DNA of 64,000 nt from Pseudomonas sp. S09G 359 (GCF_002843605.1 NZ_CP025263.1:5547501-5611500), one strand, 5' to 3'; shown: positions 33,925 to 45,989, counted from the stretch's first letter. Numbers and translations: made by a program. Notes: generated by a model from the letters alone, not told the origin.

Positions 33925-34248
33925 TCAGATGTTGAAGCTTTCGCCGCAGCCACATTCACCGCGTACGTTGGGGTTGTTGAACTTGAAGCCTTCGTTCAAC
34001 CCTTCCTTGACGAAATCGAGTTCGGTGCCGTCTAGGTAGGTCAGGCTCTTAGGGTCGATGATCACTTTCTCGCCGTGACTTTCGAACACCTGGTCGTCTT
34101 CAACCACCTCGTCGACAAACTCCAGCACGTAGGCAAGGCCGGAACAGCCCGTGGTGCGAACACCCAGACGAATCCCCTCACCTTTACCGCGCCCATTCAG
34201 GGAGCGGCGAATGTGCTGCGCAGCCGCTTCTGTCATGCTGATAGCCAT
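33925..34248 (-). CDS. iscA: A-type Fe-S carrier IscA
   Basis: A 107-residue A-type carrier with the three conserved cysteines in [13 protein letters not shown] and [11 protein letters not shown]. The start [15 protein letters not shown] lies 28 bp after iscU, with GGAGT just upstream. The reading from 34272 adds eight residues before the ribosome site. Confidence 0.96.
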   Translation of the reverse strand: MAISMTEAAAQHIRRSLNGRGKGEGIRLGVRTTGCSGLAYVLEFVDEVVEDDQVFESHGEKVIIDPKSLTYLDGTELDFVKEGLNEGFKFNNPNVRGECGCGESFNI

Positions 34249-34276
34249 CGTTGACTCCTTACTCGTCGCCAAATGC

Positions 34277-34663
34277 TTAGATCAAGCCTTTCTTCTGCTT
34301 GTAGTCGCGAACGGCCGCCTTGATGGCGTCTTCTGCGAGTACGGAGCAGTGGATTTTCACTGGCGGCAGGGCCAGTTCTTCGGCCAGCTGGGTGTTGCTG
34401 ATGGTGACAGCCTCATCCAGGGTCTTGCCTTTCATCCATTCGGTCGCCAGCGAGCTGGAGGCGATGGCCGAACCGCAGCCGTAAGTCTTGAACTTGGCGT
34501 CTTCGATAACGCCAGCGTCGTTGACCTTGATCTGCAGGCGCATCACATCGCCGCACGCCGGAGCGCCGACCATGCCGGTGCCGACATCTGGGTCTTCCGC
34601 GTTCATCTTGCCGACGTTGCGCGGGTTTTCGTAGTGGTCGATGACCTTTTCGCTGTAAGCCAT
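34277..34663 (-). CDS. iscU: Fe-S cluster scaffold IscU
   Basis: A 128-residue scaffold on which IscS sulfur and iron are assembled. The cluster ligands are in [22 protein letters not shown] and [13 protein letters not shown]. The HscA-recognition motif LPPVK precedes the last Cys. It is followed by iscA after 28 bp and preceded by iscS. Confidence 0.97.
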   Translation of the reverse strand: MAYSEKVIDHYENPRNVGKMNAEDPDVGTGMVGAPACGDVMRLQIKVNDAGVIEDAKFKTYGCGSAIASSSLATEWMKGKTLDEAVTISNTQLAEELALPPVKIHCSVLAEDAIKAAVRDYKQKKGLI

Positions 34664-34762
34664 GGTACTGAATCCTCACTCATCAGGGCCGCTCTGGAAC
34701 CCTGTAAAAACGCCTGCGTTTTCCGCCACGTTCCTACAGAGCTTGGGTGGCGGCTTCTATAT

Positions 34763-35977
34763 TTAGTGTGCCGCCCACTCGATCTTGGAAATGTCGACAC
34801 CGTCTTTGAACATGTCCCACAGCGGCGACAGAACGCGCAGCTTGTTGACGGCTTCGCAGACTTTCTGCGCGGCGTAGTCGACTTGCTCTTCAGTGGTGAA
34901 GCGGCCGAAGGTAAAGCGGATCGAGCTGTGTGCCAATTCGTCGTTGCGGCCCAGGGCGCGCAGCACGTACGAAGGCTCAAGGGACGCCGAGGTGCAGGCC
35001 GAACCGGACGAAACCGCCAGGTCCTTGAGCGCCATGATCAGCGACTCGCCTTCGACGTAGTTGAAGCTCAAATTCAGGTTGTGCGGTACACGGGCGGTCA
35101 TGCTGCCGTTGATGTACAGCTCTTCAAGGTTCTCGACCTGCTTGTAGAAGCGATCGCTCAGGGCCTTGATGCGGATGTTTTCGGCAGCCATGTCTTCCTT
35201 GGCTACACGGAATGCTTCGCCCATGCCAACGATCTGGTGGGTCGCCAGGGTGCCGGAACGCATGCCACGTTCGTGACCGCCACCGTGCATGGTCGCTTCG
35301 ATACGTACGCGCGGCTTGCGGCTGACGTAGAGGGCACCGATGCCTTTAGGGCCGTAGGTCTTGTGGGCAGAGAACGACATCAGGTCGACTTTCAGCTTGG
35401 ACAGGTCGATGTCGACCTTGCCGGTGGACTGAGCAGCGTCGACGTGCAGCAGAATGCCTTTGGAGCGAGTCAGCTCGCCAATGGCGGCGATGTCGTTGAT
35501 GGTGCCGATTTCGTTGTTCACGTGGATCACGGAAACCAGGATGGTGTCTTCACGCAGCGCGGCTTCGATCATGGCCGGGGTGACGATACCGTCGGTGGTT
35601 GGCTCAAGGTAGGTGACCTCGAAACCTTCACGCTCCAGTTGGCGCATGGTGTCGAGGACAGCCTTGTGCTCAATCTTGGTGGTGATCAGGTGTTTGCCTT
35701 TGGTCGCGTAGAAATGCGCCGCGCCCTTGATAGCCAGGTTGTCGGACTCGGTAGCACCGGAGGTCCAGACGATTTCGCGCGGGTCTGCGCCAACCAGGTC
35801 AGCAACTTGGCGACGAGCGTTCTCGACCGCTTCCTCGGCTTTCCAGCCGAATACGTGGGAACGGGAGGCTGGGTTGCCGAAGTTTCCGTCAACCAGCAGG
35901 CATTCGCTCATCTTTTGCGCGACACGCGGATCAACCGGGGTGGTCGCTGAGTAATCAAGGTAAATCGGCAATTTCAT
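34763..35977 (-). CDS. iscS: Cysteine desulfurase IscS
   Basis: A 404-residue PLP enzyme that removes sulfur from cysteine for Fe-S clusters and tRNA thiolation. The PLP Lys is in [14 protein letters not shown] and the persulfide Cys is in [20 protein letters not shown]. Start [20 protein letters not shown]. It is second in the iscRSUA-hscBA-fdx-iscX operon. Confidence 0.97.
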   Translation of the reverse strand: MKLPIYLDYSATTPVDPRVAQKMSECLLVDGNFGNPASRSHVFGWKAEEAVENARRQVADLVGADPREIVWTSGATESDNLAIKGAAHFYATKGKHLITTKIEHKAVLDTMRQLEREGFEVTYLEPTTDGIVTPAMIEAALREDTILVSVIHVNNEIGTINDIAAIGELTRSKGILLHVDAAQSTGKVDIDLSKLKVDLMSFSAHKTYGPKGIGALYVSRKPRVRIEATMHGGGHERGMRSGTLATHQIVGMGEAFRVAKEDMAAENIRIKALSDRFYKQVENLEELYINGSMTARVPHNLNLSFNYVEGESLIMALKDLAVSSGSACTSASLEPSYVLRALGRNDELAHSSIRFTFGRFTTEEQVDYAAQKVCEAVNKLRVLSPLWDMFKDGVDISKIEWAAH

Positions 35978-36027
35978 GGACTTTCTCCTAAATCAGGCTG
36001 GCTGGCGTGCCGTTAGCTCTTCGGCTG

Positions 36028-36519
36028 TCACTCGACGGCGGACGCTTCAATCTTGTCCAGACGCGGCGCCTTGGTGTTGCAACGGCGCTGGTCCTGACGC
36101 TGGGCTACTTCTTGTACCTCACGGCGAGTCACAAGATCAGCCAAGCTGATACCACTCAAAAACTCATGGATCTGCAGGCTCAAGTCACACCACAAGTGGT
36201 GGGTCAGGCAGGTGTCGCCGGCGTGGCAGTCACCCAAACCCTGGCATTTGGTGGCATCGACGGATTCGTTGACCGCATCGATGACCTGCGCTACCTGAAT
36301 GCCCTGCATGTCGCGGGACAGTTGATAGCCGCCGCCTGGCCCACGCACGCTGGAAACCAGATTGCTACGGCGCAACTTGGCAAACAGCTGCTCGAGGTAG
36401 GACAGGGAAATGCCTTGGCGCTCGGAGATATCGGCCAGGGACACCGGCCCAGTTTGCGCGTGCAAGGCCAGGTCAAGCATGGCGGTCACCGCGTATCGGC
36501 CTTTTGTAGTCAGTCTCAT
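36028..36519 (-). CDS. iscR: Fe-S-sensing transcriptional regulator IscR
   Basis: A 163-residue Rrf2-family regulator that represses the isc operon when it carries a [2Fe-2S] cluster. The winged HTH is in [19 protein letters not shown] and [20 protein letters not shown]. Three Cys ligands are in [19 protein letters not shown]. The start [11 protein letters not shown] was chosen by family; the upstream extension passes through the promoter. Confidence 0.96.
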   Translation of the reverse strand: MRLTTKGRYAVTAMLDLALHAQTGPVSLADISERQGISLSYLEQLFAKLRRSNLVSSVRGPGGGYQLSRDMQGIQVAQVIDAVNESVDATKCQGLGDCHAGDTCLTHHLWCDLSLQIHEFLSGISLADLVTRREVQEVAQRQDQRRCNTKAPRLDKIEASAVE

Positions 36520-36552
36520 GGACAAGTACCAAGGTGTTTCAGAATGGGGGCA

Positions 36553-36585
36553 AGTATGCGATTCCCGAGTATTTAAGTCAACTAT
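36553..36585 (-). promoter_or_regulatory. isc promoter with type 1 IscR site
   Basis: On the minus strand TTGACT (36581-36576) and CATACT (36558-36553) are separated by 17 bp. The 25-bp stretch 36585-36561, ATAGTTGACTTAAATACTCG then GGAAT, matches the type 1 IscR site pattern (ATAsYYGACT...) and overlaps the -35 box, the usual position for IscR autorepression. Confidence 0.8.
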
Positions 36586-36705
36586 AAGACCTAGTACTTT
36601 AGTCAGGATTACCCGTAAAAAGGGCGCGCGAATCATAGCAGGGTGGGGCCGGATGGACCAGCGGCGGCGGGCTCAATGCTGAATCTCAAGACCAATGGAG
36701 ATCAA

Positions 36706-36797
36706 ATGTGGGAGGGGGCTTGCCCCCGATAGCGGTGGATCAGTCAATAAATATAGTGGCTGACACATTGCCATCGGGGGCAAGCCCCCTCCCACAG
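36706..36797. repeat. REP pair downstream of cysE
   Basis: TGTGGGAGGGGGCTTGCCCC and its inverted copy lie about 45 bp apart, between the 3' end of cysE and the isc promoter region. Confidence 0.9.
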
Positions 36798-36820
36798 GGA
36801 TTTGCGCTGAGCTCGAGACG

Positions 36821-37603
36821 TTAGCCTGCCTTGGTGGCGGTTTCGCTCTTGATCTCGGCGAAGTCTTCTTCGCGCAGCTCAGGCAGGTCCTTGGCGCAAT
36901 AGCTGCTGCCCAGCTCTTTGAGCGCGCCGCACATGCCGTCCAACTTGCCATCTACCGCCTGCAAATGGTCGAGCAATTGGCCAATGGCGCGCGCCACCGG
37001 GTCGGGCATGTCTTCGCTGACGCCATAGGCATCGAAGCCGATCTTCTCGGCCATGGCCTTGCGCTTGGCTTCCTGCTCGTCGCCGACTTCCGGCTTGACG
37101 ATGATTCGGCCCGGAATACCCACCACGGTCGCGCCAGGCGGCACGGCCTTGGTCACCACGGCATTGGAGCCGACCTTGGCGCCTGCGCCAACCGTGAACG
37201 GGCCGAGCACCTTGGCGCCCGCGCCCACCACCACACCGTTTTCCAACGTGGGATGGCGCTTGCCTTTATTCCAGCTGGTGCCACCCAGGGTCACACCCTG
37301 ATACAGCGTCACGTCATCGCCGATCTCAGCGGTCTCGCCAATGACGATGCCCATGCCGTGGTCGATAAAGAACCGACGCCCGACCTTGGCGCCCGGATGA
37401 ATCTCGATCCCGGTCAACCAGCGGCCAAAGTTCGACACCAGCCGCGCCAACCATTTCCAGCCCATGCCCCACAAGGCACCGGACAGGCGGTGAATCCAGA
37501 TCGCATGCATGCCCGGGTAGCAGGTCAGCACTTCAAAGGCGTTGCGCGCCGCCGGGTCACGGTGGAAAACACTCTGGATATCTTCTCGCAAACGCTCGAA
37601 CAT
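36821..37603 (-). CDS. cysE: Serine O-acetyltransferase
   Basis: A 260-residue enzyme that acetylates serine with acetyl-CoA for cysteine synthesis. The N-terminal helical domain ([18 protein letters not shown]) is followed by left-handed hexapeptide repeats ([60 protein letters not shown]). The active-site His is in IDHGMG. It lies between trmJ and iscR, which matches its role as a cysteine supplier for IscS. Confidence 0.96.
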   Translation of the reverse strand: MFERLREDIQSVFHRDPAARNAFEVLTCYPGMHAIWIHRLSGALWGMGWKWLARLVSNFGRWLTGIEIHPGAKVGRRFFIDHGMGIVIGETAEIGDDVTLYQGVTLGGTSWNKGKRHPTLENGVVVGAGAKVLGPFTVGAGAKVGSNAVVTKAVPPGATVVGIPGRIIVKPEVGDEQEAKRKAMAEKIGFDAYGVSEDMPDPVARAIGQLLDHLQAVDGKLDGMCGALKELGSSYCAKDLPELREEDFAEIKSETATKAG

Positions 37604-37605
37604 TT

Positions 37606-38376
37606 TTAATCCTTCCGCTTAAGAAGCTCGCCACGGGCCGCTTTCTGGGTTTCCGTGAGGATGCCACGCAATATATTCATTTCGGCTCGGCTGACCGAGC
37701 TGCGCCCGTACAGGCGGCGCAGGCGCGCCATCAAGTGCCGTGGTTTCTCAGGATCAAGGAATTCGATGGCCACCAGGGTTTGCTCCAGGTGCTCGTAGAA
37801 TCGCTCCAGCTCGTCCATGGTGGCCAACTCGCCACTTTTGGTCGATGCGACTTCATCCTTCTCTACCTTGCTCGGCTGACCTTCAGCGGCCAGCCAGGCC
37901 ATGCGCACTTCGTAACTCAACACCTGCACCGCCGCCCCAAGGTTCAGCGAACTGAACTCAGGGTCTGATGGAATGTGCACGTGATAATGACATCGCTGCA
38001 GCTCTTCATTGGTGAGGCCGGAATCTTCACGACCGAACACCAGGGCGATTTCAGCGCCGCCGGCCGCCTCTTCCACCACTTTGGTCCCACACTCGCGCGG
38101 ATCCAGCAGTGGCCAGGGGATGCGACGGTCGCGGGCGCTGGTGCCAAGCACCAGGTTGCAGCCGACCAAGGCATCTTCCAAGGTGGCGACGACCTGGGCT
38201 TTTTCCAGGATGTCATTGGCGCCAGAGGCACGGGCATCAGCCTCGTGGTGCGGGAACACACGCGGCTCAACCAGCACCAGGCGCGTCAGCCCCATGTTTT
38301 TCATGGCTCGCGCCACCCCGCCGATATTGCCGGGATGACTGGTATTGACCAAGACGACACGAATGTTTTGCAGCAA
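37606..38376 (-). CDS. trmJ: tRNA (cytidine/uridine-2'-O-)-methyltransferase TrmJ
   Basis: A 256-residue SPOUT-fold enzyme methylating position 32 of several tRNAs. The N-terminal SpoU domain shows [40 protein letters not shown] and [20 protein letters not shown] motifs of the knot. A C-terminal extension ([17 protein letters not shown]) is typical of TrmJ. It is 2 bp upstream of cysE and divergent from suhB. Confidence 0.95.
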   Translation of the reverse strand: MLQNIRVVLVNTSHPGNIGGVARAMKNMGLTRLVLVEPRVFPHHEADARASGANDILEKAQVVATLEDALVGCNLVLGTSARDRRIPWPLLDPRECGTKVVEEAAGGAEIALVFGREDSGLTNEELQRCHYHVHIPSDPEFSSLNLGAAVQVLSYEVRMAWLAAEGQPSKVEKDEVASTKSGELATMDELERFYEHLEQTLVAIEFLDPEKPRHLMARLRRLYGRSSVSRAEMNILRGILTETQKAARGELLKRKD

Positions 38377-38457
38377 GGGAGGCGCTCTCGGACACGGGAA
38401 AGGGGAGCAAATCTTACAGAACAGCCTAAGGTTATGCCATGAAAGCTAACGTCGTCC

Positions 38458-38485
38458 TTCACCTGAAGAAAGTTTCTGCTAGAAT
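38458..38485 (+). promoter_or_regulatory. Probable suhB promoter
   Basis: TTCACC (38458-38463) and TAGAAT (38480-38485) are separated by 16 bp, 36 bp before the suhB ATG. Confidence 0.45.
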
Positions 38486-38521
38486 GCCCGGCTTTCTTTA
38501 ACAACCTTAGGTGACACATCC

Positions 38522-39337
38522 ATGCAGCCCATGCTGAATATCGCGCTGCGCGCCGCCCGCAGCGCCAGTGAATTGATCTTCCGCTCCATCGAGCGCCTGG
38601 ATACCATCAAGGTCGACGAAAAAGACGCCAAGGATTATGTATCCGAGGTGGATCGCGCCGCCGAACAGAAAATCATCGACGCTCTGCGCAAGGCCTACCC
38701 TACCCACGGCATCCTCGGTGAAGAAACCGGCCTGCACAAAGGCAGCGGCGAAGGCGAAGACTACCTGTGGATCATCGACCCACTGGATGGCACCACTAAC
38801 TTCCTGCGCGGTATCCCGCACTTTGCCGTGAGCATCGCGTGCAAATACCGTGGCCGCCTGGAACACGCCGTTGTTCTCGACCCGGTTCGCCAGGAAGAAT
38901 TCACCGCCAGCCGTGGCCGTGGCGCCCAGCTGAATGGCCGTCGCCTGCGCGTCAGCGGCCGTACCAGCCTGGACGGCGCCCTGCTGGGCACCGGCTTCCC
39001 GTTCCGTGACGACCAGATGGACAACCTGGAAAACTACCTGGGTATGTTCCGCGCCCTGGTTGGCCAGACCGCCGGCATCCGTCGCGCCGGTGCAGCCAGC
39101 CTGGACCTGGCCTACGTGGCCGCCGGTCGTTTTGACGCGTTCTGGGAGTCGGGCCTGTCCGAGTGGGACATGGCTGCAGGCGCCCTGCTGATTCAAGAGG
39201 CCGGCGGCCTGGTGAGCGACTTCACCGGTGGTCACGACTTCCTTGAGAAAGGCCACGTGGTTGCCGGCAACACCAAATGCTTCAAGGCAGTACTGACGGC
39301 GATCCAGCCGCACCTGCCGGCCTCGCTGAAGCGTTAA
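38522..39337 (+). CDS. suhB: Inositol-1-monophosphatase / Nus-factor SuhB
   Basis: A 271-residue magnesium-dependent phosphatase. Metal ligands appear as Glu in ILGEETG, the DPLDGTTNF motif, and WDMAAGALLIQEAGG near residue 215. In E. coli SuhB also joins rRNA antitermination complexes; the same dual role is plausible here. Start MQPMLNIALRAARSASELI. It is divergent from trmJ and has its own terminator. Confidence 0.95.
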   Translation: MQPMLNIALRAARSASELIFRSIERLDTIKVDEKDAKDYVSEVDRAAEQKIIDALRKAYPTHGILGEETGLHKGSGEGEDYLWIIDPLDGTTNFLRGIPHFAVSIACKYRGRLEHAVVLDPVRQEEFTASRGRGAQLNGRRLRVSGRTSLDGALLGTGFPFRDDQMDNLENYLGMFRALVGQTAGIRRAGAASLDLAYVAAGRFDAFWESGLSEWDMAAGALLIQEAGGLVSDFTGGHDFLEKGHVVAGNTKCFKAVLTAIQPHLPASLKR

Positions 39338-39353
39338 GCGAGCGAGCACAAAA

Positions 39354-39378
39354 AAGCACCCCTAGGGGTGCTTTTTTT
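39354..39378 (+). terminator. Rho-independent terminator of suhB
   Basis: AAAAGCACCCC / GGGGTGCTTTT form a near-perfect stem with a TA loop, ending in a run of T, 17 bp after the stop. Confidence 0.9.
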
Positions 39379-39426
39379 ATGCCTGGGTTTTGAGCCAGAC
39401 CCAGGCATCAGCAACAATACCAATCA

Positions 39427-39518
39427 AATGTGGGAGGGGGCTTGCCCCCGATGGCAGTGGCTCAGTTAAAAACTCATTAACTGATGCACCGCTATCGGGG
39501 GCAAGCCCCCTCCCACAT
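39427..39518. repeat. REP pair
   Basis: TGTGGGAGGGGGCTTGCCCC and its inverted copy are about 45 bp apart, in the convergent gap after suhB. The layout is nearly the same as that at 36706. Confidence 0.9.
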
Positions 39519-39542
39519 TTTAAATTGCACTAGGCCCTGGAA

Positions 39543-40085
39543 TTACTGCTGGTTCTGGCCCAGAACCAAGCGCCCTTCCTTGTCGACCGGAATCTGGCCG
39601 CCTGGGTCACGATCCATCCGCACCGAACCTTCCTTGCCATCCAGGGTGTAACGCACGTCGTAACCGACAACCTTGTCGCTGATGTCGTTAACGGTGTTAC
39701 AGCGGGTCTGGGTCGTGGTGTAGGTATCGCGGTTCTGCATGCCTTCCTGAACCTTGTTACCGGCGTAACCACCACCGACCGCACCGGCTACAGTAGCCAG
39801 CTTCTTGCCATTACCGCCACCAACCTGATTGCCCAACAGGCCACCGGCCAGCGCACCGACCACGGTACCGACGATCTGATGTTGATCCTGCACCGGCTTC
39901 TGCCGGGTCACTGCGACGTCCTTGCAGACCTCGCGCGGGGTTTTTATCTGGGTTTTTACCGGCTGCACTGCCAGCACTTGCGCATACTCAGGGCCGCTTT
40001 TCACCAAGCTGTAGGTGGCAACAGCACCCCCGGCAGTCACACCGACAGCACCCAATACCGCACCAACCAGCAACGACTTGTTCAC
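39543..40085 (-). CDS. Glycine-zipper 2TM-domain envelope protein
   Basis: A 180-residue envelope protein with an N-terminal hydrophobic segment (LLVGAVLGAVGVTAGGAVATYS) best quoted in part as LVGAVLGAVGVTAGGAV, and a glycine zipper at about residues 72-108 (VGTVVGALAGGLLGNQVGGG, VAGAVGGGYAGNKVQEGM). This resembles the Rickettsia 17-kDa/SlyB family. The C-terminal half (YTTTQTRCNTVNDISDKVVG, DVRYTLDGKEGSVRMD) is a small beta domain. Function is not known. It is a single gene between REP repeats and the secF terminator. Confidence 0.85.
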   Translation of the reverse strand: MNKSLLVGAVLGAVGVTAGGAVATYSLVKSGPEYAQVLAVQPVKTQIKTPREVCKDVAVTRQKPVQDQHQIVGTVVGALAGGLLGNQVGGGNGKKLATVAGAVGGGYAGNKVQEGMQNRDTYTTTQTRCNTVNDISDKVVGYDVRYTLDGKEGSVRMDRDPGGQIPVDKEGRLVLGQNQQ

Positions 40086-40145
40086 GTGAACCTCCTGACC
40101 ATCACAAACGGACCGAAAGATCCGCGCTATACCCAGCCTTGGAGC

Positions 40146-40179
40146 AAAAAAAAAGGCACGAGTTCAATACTCGTGCCTT
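40146..40179 (-). terminator. Rho-independent terminator of secDF
   Basis: AAGGCACGAG / CTCGTGCCTT form a 10-bp stem; a nine-base A tract on the plus strand provides the T run on the minus strand, 30 bp after secF. Confidence 0.92.
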
Positions 40180-40208
40180 CTTTGTAACAGCATATCAACG
40201 AATACCCA

Positions 40209-41123
40209 TCAAGGGCGGTCGTCGACCTCCTTGCCAGTAGCGGCCGGAGGGATCAGGTCTTCGCTGTTGAGGTTCAGCCAGATCAGCACCACGTTGGCGA
40301 TGTAGATCGACGAGTAGGTACCCGCCAGCACGCCAATGAACAGCGCCAGGGAGAAGCCCCACAGGTTGTCGCCACCGAAGATCATCAGCGCAGCGATCGC
40401 CAGCAAGGTGGAGATCGACGTCGCCATGGTCCGCAGCAGGGTCTGGGTGGTGGAGATGTTGATGTTTTCGATCAACGTCGCCTTGCGCAGTACACGGAAG
40501 TTCTCACGCACCCGGTCGAATACCACGATGGTGTCGTTCAGCGAGTAACCAATGATCGCCAACACCGCCGCCAATACCGTCAGGTCGAAAGTGATCTGGA
40601 AGTACGCCAGGATGCCCACGGTCACGACCACGTCGTGGATCAGCGACACAATGGCGCCGACACCGAACTTCCACTGAAAGCGGAACGCCAGGTAGATCAT
40701 GATGCCGACCAGCGCCATCAGCATGCCGAGGCCGCCCTGGTCGCGCAGCTCTTCACCCACCTGCGGGCCCACGAACTCGACCCGCTTGACCGCTGCCGGG
40801 TTGTCGCCGCCCACCTTCTGCAAGGCCTCGGCTACCTGGTGACCCAATTGCGGGTCTTCGCCAGGCATACGCACCAGCAGGTCGGTGGTTGCACCAAAGC
40901 TCTGCACGATGGCTTCGTGATAGCCGGCCTTGACCAGCTCATTGCGCACCAGGGTAACGTCGGCCGGCTTCTCGTAGGTCAGCTCGATGAGCGTACCGCC
41001 GGTGAAGTCCAGACCGTAGTTCAGGCCCTTATGGAACCAGCTGAACAACGCCAGAACTGTAAGGAGCACAGTGACGCCGAACGCAACGTTGCGAACGCCC
41101 ATGAAGTTGATTGTACGTAACAT
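40209..41123 (-). CDS. secF: Protein translocase subunit SecF
   Basis: A 304-residue inner-membrane protein with six membrane segments. The RND-type motifs are seen: FTGGTLIELTYEKP in the first periplasmic part and GYSLNDTIVVFDRVRENF in the membrane domain. With SecD it uses the proton gradient to assist protein export. Start MLRTINFMGVRNVAFGV. It begins 9 bp after secD ends. Confidence 0.96.
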   Translation of the reverse strand: MLRTINFMGVRNVAFGVTVLLTVLALFSWFHKGLNYGLDFTGGTLIELTYEKPADVTLVRNELVKAGYHEAIVQSFGATTDLLVRMPGEDPQLGHQVAEALQKVGGDNPAAVKRVEFVGPQVGEELRDQGGLGMLMALVGIMIYLAFRFQWKFGVGAIVSLIHDVVVTVGILAYFQITFDLTVLAAVLAIIGYSLNDTIVVFDRVRENFRVLRKATLIENINISTTQTLLRTMATSISTLLAIAALMIFGGDNLWGFSLALFIGVLAGTYSSIYIANVVLIWLNLNSEDLIPPAATGKEVDDRP

Positions 41124-41132
41124 GGCAGCCCC

Positions 41133-43004
41133 TTAAATCCACAACTTCTTGAAGTCACGCCCGCCATAGATCAGGTTGACCATTGCGCGGGTCACCATGA
41201 TGGCCGTGAACATCGAGGTAAAGATACCGAGGGACATGGTCACCGCAAAACCTTTGACCGGGCCAGTGCCCATGGCAAAGAGAATCCCGCCGACCAACAG
41301 GGTGGTCAGGTTGGAGTCGAGAATTGCGGTAAATGCCCGGCCGAAGCCTTCGTTGATTGCACGCTGTACGGTCATGCCGTTGGCGATCTCTTCACGAATA
41401 CGCGAGAAGATCAGTACGTTGGCGTCTACCGCCATACCCATGGTGAGTACGATACCGGCGATACCTGGCAGTGTCAGCGTAGCACCCAGCAGCGACATCA
41501 GGGCCAGCAGCATCACCATGTTGCCCGCAAGGGCCACGGTGGCGATGATGCCGAAGAAGCGGTAGATGGCGATGATGAACAGGGATACGAACAGCATGCC
41601 CCACAAGGCCGCGTCGACACCCTTGGTGATGTTGTCGGCACCCAGGCTCGGGCCAATAGTGCGTTCTTCAGCGAAGTACATCGGCGCCGCCAGACCACCC
41701 GCACGCAGCAGCAGGGCCAGCTCCGAGGATTCGCCCTGGCCGTTCAGGCCAGTGATGCGGAATTGAGCACCCAGCGGCGACTGGATGGTCGCCAGGCTGA
41801 TGATCTTCTTCTCTTCCTTGAAGGTCTGTACCGGCACGTCTTTTTCGACGCCGTTGACCGTTTGCTTGGTGTAGGTAGTAACAGGGCGTTGCTCGATGAA
41901 GATCACCGCCATGCTGCGGCCGACGTTGCTGCGCGTGGCGCGGCTCATCAACTCGCCGCCGTGGCCATCCAGGCGGATGTTCACTTCAGGGGTACCGTGC
42001 TCGCCGAAACCGGCCTTGGCGTCGGTTACCTGGTCGCCGGTGATGATCAAGCTACGCTCGATCTGCGCCGGTGGGCGGTTGCCTTCGCGGAACTCGAACT
42101 CTTCGGAAGTGGCACGCGAAGCACCTGGCTCAGCCGCCAGGCGGAACTCCAGGTTGGCGGTTTTACCCAGGATACGCTTGGCTTCAGCGGTGTCCTGTAC
42201 GCCCGGCAGTTCAACCACGATGCGGTTGGCACCCTGGCGCTGCACGATCGGCTCGGCTACACCCAGCTCGTTGACGCGGTTACGTACCGTGGTCAAGTTC
42301 TGCTTGATGGAGTACTCGCGGATTTCCGCGATTTTCGCCGGGCTCATCGCCAGACGCAGTACCGCCTGGCCATTGAGGTCGGCCGGCACGATGTCGAAAT
42401 CGTTGAAATTCTTGCGGATCAGCGCACGGGCCTGTTCGCGGGAAGCTTCATCAGAGAAGCCCAGCTGGATGGCACCGTTGAGCTGCGGCAGGCTGCGATA
42501 GCGCAGCTTCTCTTTACGCAGCAGGCTCTTCACATCGCCTTCGTAGACTTTCAGGCGCGCGTCGAGGGCTTTGTCCATGTCGACTTCCAGCAGGAAGTGC
42601 ACACCACCGGACAAGTCCAGACCCAGCTTCATCGGGTGCGCGCCAATGCTGCGCAGCCACTGTGGCGTGGTCTGTGCCAGGTTGAGCGCGACAACGTAGT
42701 CGTCACCCAGGGCCTTGCGCACGACATCCTTGGCCGGCAATTGGTCTTCTTGCTTGGTCAGGCGCAACAAGCCGCCCTTCGCACCAGCCGCCAACGTTGC
42801 CGCTTTAACCTGGATACCCGCGTCGGTGAGCGCTTTGCTCGCGCGTTCCAGATCAGCCTGATTGACCTGCAGCGAAGTGCTGGCGCCAGTGATCTGGATC
42901 GCAGGGTCATCAGGATAAAGATTGGGAGCGGAATAAATAAATCCGATCGCCAGCACCGCCAGGATCAGTACGTATTTCCACAGAGGGTATTTGTTCAGCA
43001 TCAC
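41133..43004 (-). CDS. secD: Protein translocase subunit SecD
   Basis: A 623-residue inner-membrane protein with six membrane segments and a large periplasmic P1 domain (about residues 35-430). LGLDLSGGVHFLLEVDMD, ELPGVQDTAEAKRILGKTAN and GMAVDANVLIFSRIREE are typical. A second ATG one codon downstream (43001) is an equally good start. It lies between yajC and secF, the usual gene order. Confidence 0.96.
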   Translation of the reverse strand: MMLNKYPLWKYVLILAVLAIGFIYSAPNLYPDDPAIQITGASTSLQVNQADLERASKALTDAGIQVKAATLAAGAKGGLLRLTKQEDQLPAKDVVRKALGDDYVVALNLAQTTPQWLRSIGAHPMKLGLDLSGGVHFLLEVDMDKALDARLKVYEGDVKSLLRKEKLRYRSLPQLNGAIQLGFSDEASREQARALIRKNFNDFDIVPADLNGQAVLRLAMSPAKIAEIREYSIKQNLTTVRNRVNELGVAEPIVQRQGANRIVVELPGVQDTAEAKRILGKTANLEFRLAAEPGASRATSEEFEFREGNRPPAQIERSLIITGDQVTDAKAGFGEHGTPEVNIRLDGHGGELMSRATRSNVGRSMAVIFIEQRPVTTYTKQTVNGVEKDVPVQTFKEEKKIISLATIQSPLGAQFRITGLNGQGESSELALLLRAGGLAAPMYFAEERTIGPSLGADNITKGVDAALWGMLFVSLFIIAIYRFFGIIATVALAGNMVMLLALMSLLGATLTLPGIAGIVLTMGMAVDANVLIFSRIREEIANGMTVQRAINEGFGRAFTAILDSNLTTLLVGGILFAMGTGPVKGFAVTMSLGIFTSMFTAIMVTRAMVNLIYGGRDFKKLWI

Positions 43005-43063
43005 GCCGCCCGCTTATAACGCGGGGCGCCTTGCGCGCCCCGTCGATTGGTAAAGGTTGTTAC

Positions 43064-43402
43064 TTAGATCGCTTTCAGCGTGCCTTTTGGCAGCGTGGCG
43101 GCGATGGCGCCCTTCTGGAACTTCATTTCTACGGTGTCGGAAACTTCCAGAACCACGAAAGCGTCGGAAACCTTGGTGATCTTGCCAGCGATACCGCCGG
43201 TGGTTACAACTTCGTCACCTTTCTGCAGGCTGCCCAGCAGGTTTTTCTGCTCTTTGGCGCGCTTGGCCTGTGGACGCCAGATCATCAGGTAGAAGATGAC
43301 CAGGAAGCCGACCAGGAAAATCCACTCGAAACCACCGCCCATAGGGCCGGCAGCAGCAGGCGCAGCGGCGTCAGCCATGGCGTTAGAGATAAAAAAGCTC
43401 AT
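43064..43402 (-). CDS. yajC: Preprotein translocase accessory subunit YajC
   Basis: A 112-residue protein with one N-terminal membrane segment at about residues 27-45 (WIFLVGFLVIFYLMIWRPQ) followed by a basic linker and a small cytoplasmic beta domain (LLGSLQKGDEVVTTGGIAGK). It associates with SecDF. It lies between tgt and secD. Confidence 0.95.
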   Translation of the reverse strand: MSFFISNAMADAAAPAAAGPMGGGFEWIFLVGFLVIFYLMIWRPQAKRAKEQKNLLGSLQKGDEVVTTGGIAGKITKVSDAFVVLEVSDTVEMKFQKGAIAATLPKGTLKAI

Positions 43403-43445
43403 TTAGCACTCCAGTTGCAAATAGTGAATCTTAGGGTCGGAAAAC

Positions 43446-45631
<2,186 letters not shown>

Positions 45632-45697
45632 GATGGGGTTCGTCTAGCAGGGCCGGGAAGTCTAGCGGAAATAGTTAAAATTGACCATGAAACGTGA

Positions 45698-45726
45698 TTG
45701 ACCAACGGTAATCTCATCTCTATACT
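45698..45726 (+). promoter_or_regulatory. Promoter of tRNA-Leu(CAA)
   Basis: TTGACC (45698-45703) and TATACT (45721-45726) are separated by exactly 17 bp, with the tRNA 5' end 14 bp after the -10 box. Confidence 0.8.
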
Positions 45727-45739
45727 TCGCCGCCATTGA

Positions 45740-45824
45740 GCCCTGATGGCGGAATTGGTAGACGCGGCGGATTCAAAATCCGTTTTCGAAAGGAGTGGGA
45801 GTTCGAGTCTCCCTCGGGGCACCA
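45740..45824 (+). tRNA. tRNA-Leu (anticodon CAA)
   Basis: An 85-base class II tRNA. The acceptor stem GCCCTGA / TCGGGGC pairs over seven positions with one G-T pair, followed by ACCA encoded in the DNA. The anticodon stem GCGGA / TCCGT encloses TTCAAAA, giving anticodon CAA for UUG codons. A variable arm (TTTCGAAAGGAGTGGGA region) and GTTCGAGTC T-arm are present. Its 3' end forms the attL of the element that follows. Confidence 0.95.
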
Positions 45825-45825
45825 T
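45807..45825 (+). other. attL of the island
   Basis: GTCTCCCTCGGGGCACCAT, made of the T-arm and acceptor end of the tRNA plus CCA and one base. It is repeated with one G fewer at 63460. Confidence 0.85.
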
Positions 45826-45869
45826 ATAGCAGTATCTGAAAGTCTCTACCAGGCTTTAAGACCCAAAGA

Positions 45870-45895
45870 AACCGGCCACTTGAGCCGGTTTTTTT
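45870..45895 (+). terminator. Element-encoded terminator downstream of tRNA-Leu
   Basis: AACCGGC / GCCGGTT stem with CACTTGA loop and T run. It lies inside the element, 45 bp after the tRNA, and replaces the chromosomal terminator now found at 63485. Confidence 0.88.
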
Positions 45896-45914
45896 GTGTC
45901 TGGCTATCTACCTC

Positions 45915-45986
45915 TGTATCCCCTTATCCGTTGTATCCCTGTATCCCTGCTTGTATCCTGAGAAAAATACCGAACTTTGGGATACA
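45915..45986. repeat. TGTATCC(C) repeats at the left end
   Basis: TGTATCC followed by C occurs at 45915, 45932 and 45940; TGTATCC followed by T at 45952; an inverted TGTATCCC lies at 45979-45986, ending just before the integrase ATG. Two more copies lie at the right end (63393). The position next to attL and int fits integrase arm-type or excisionase sites, or autoregulation of int. Confidence 0.7.
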
Positions 45987-45989
45987 AGG

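Noticed and set aside
34151..35950. 599-residue plus-strand frame opposite iscA, iscU and iscS
   Set aside because: Spans three certain genes and their gaps on the opposite strand; antisense composition only.
45915..45986. Short direct repeats as a CRISPR array
   Set aside because: Units are 8-9 bp with irregular spacing, and no cas genes are present.
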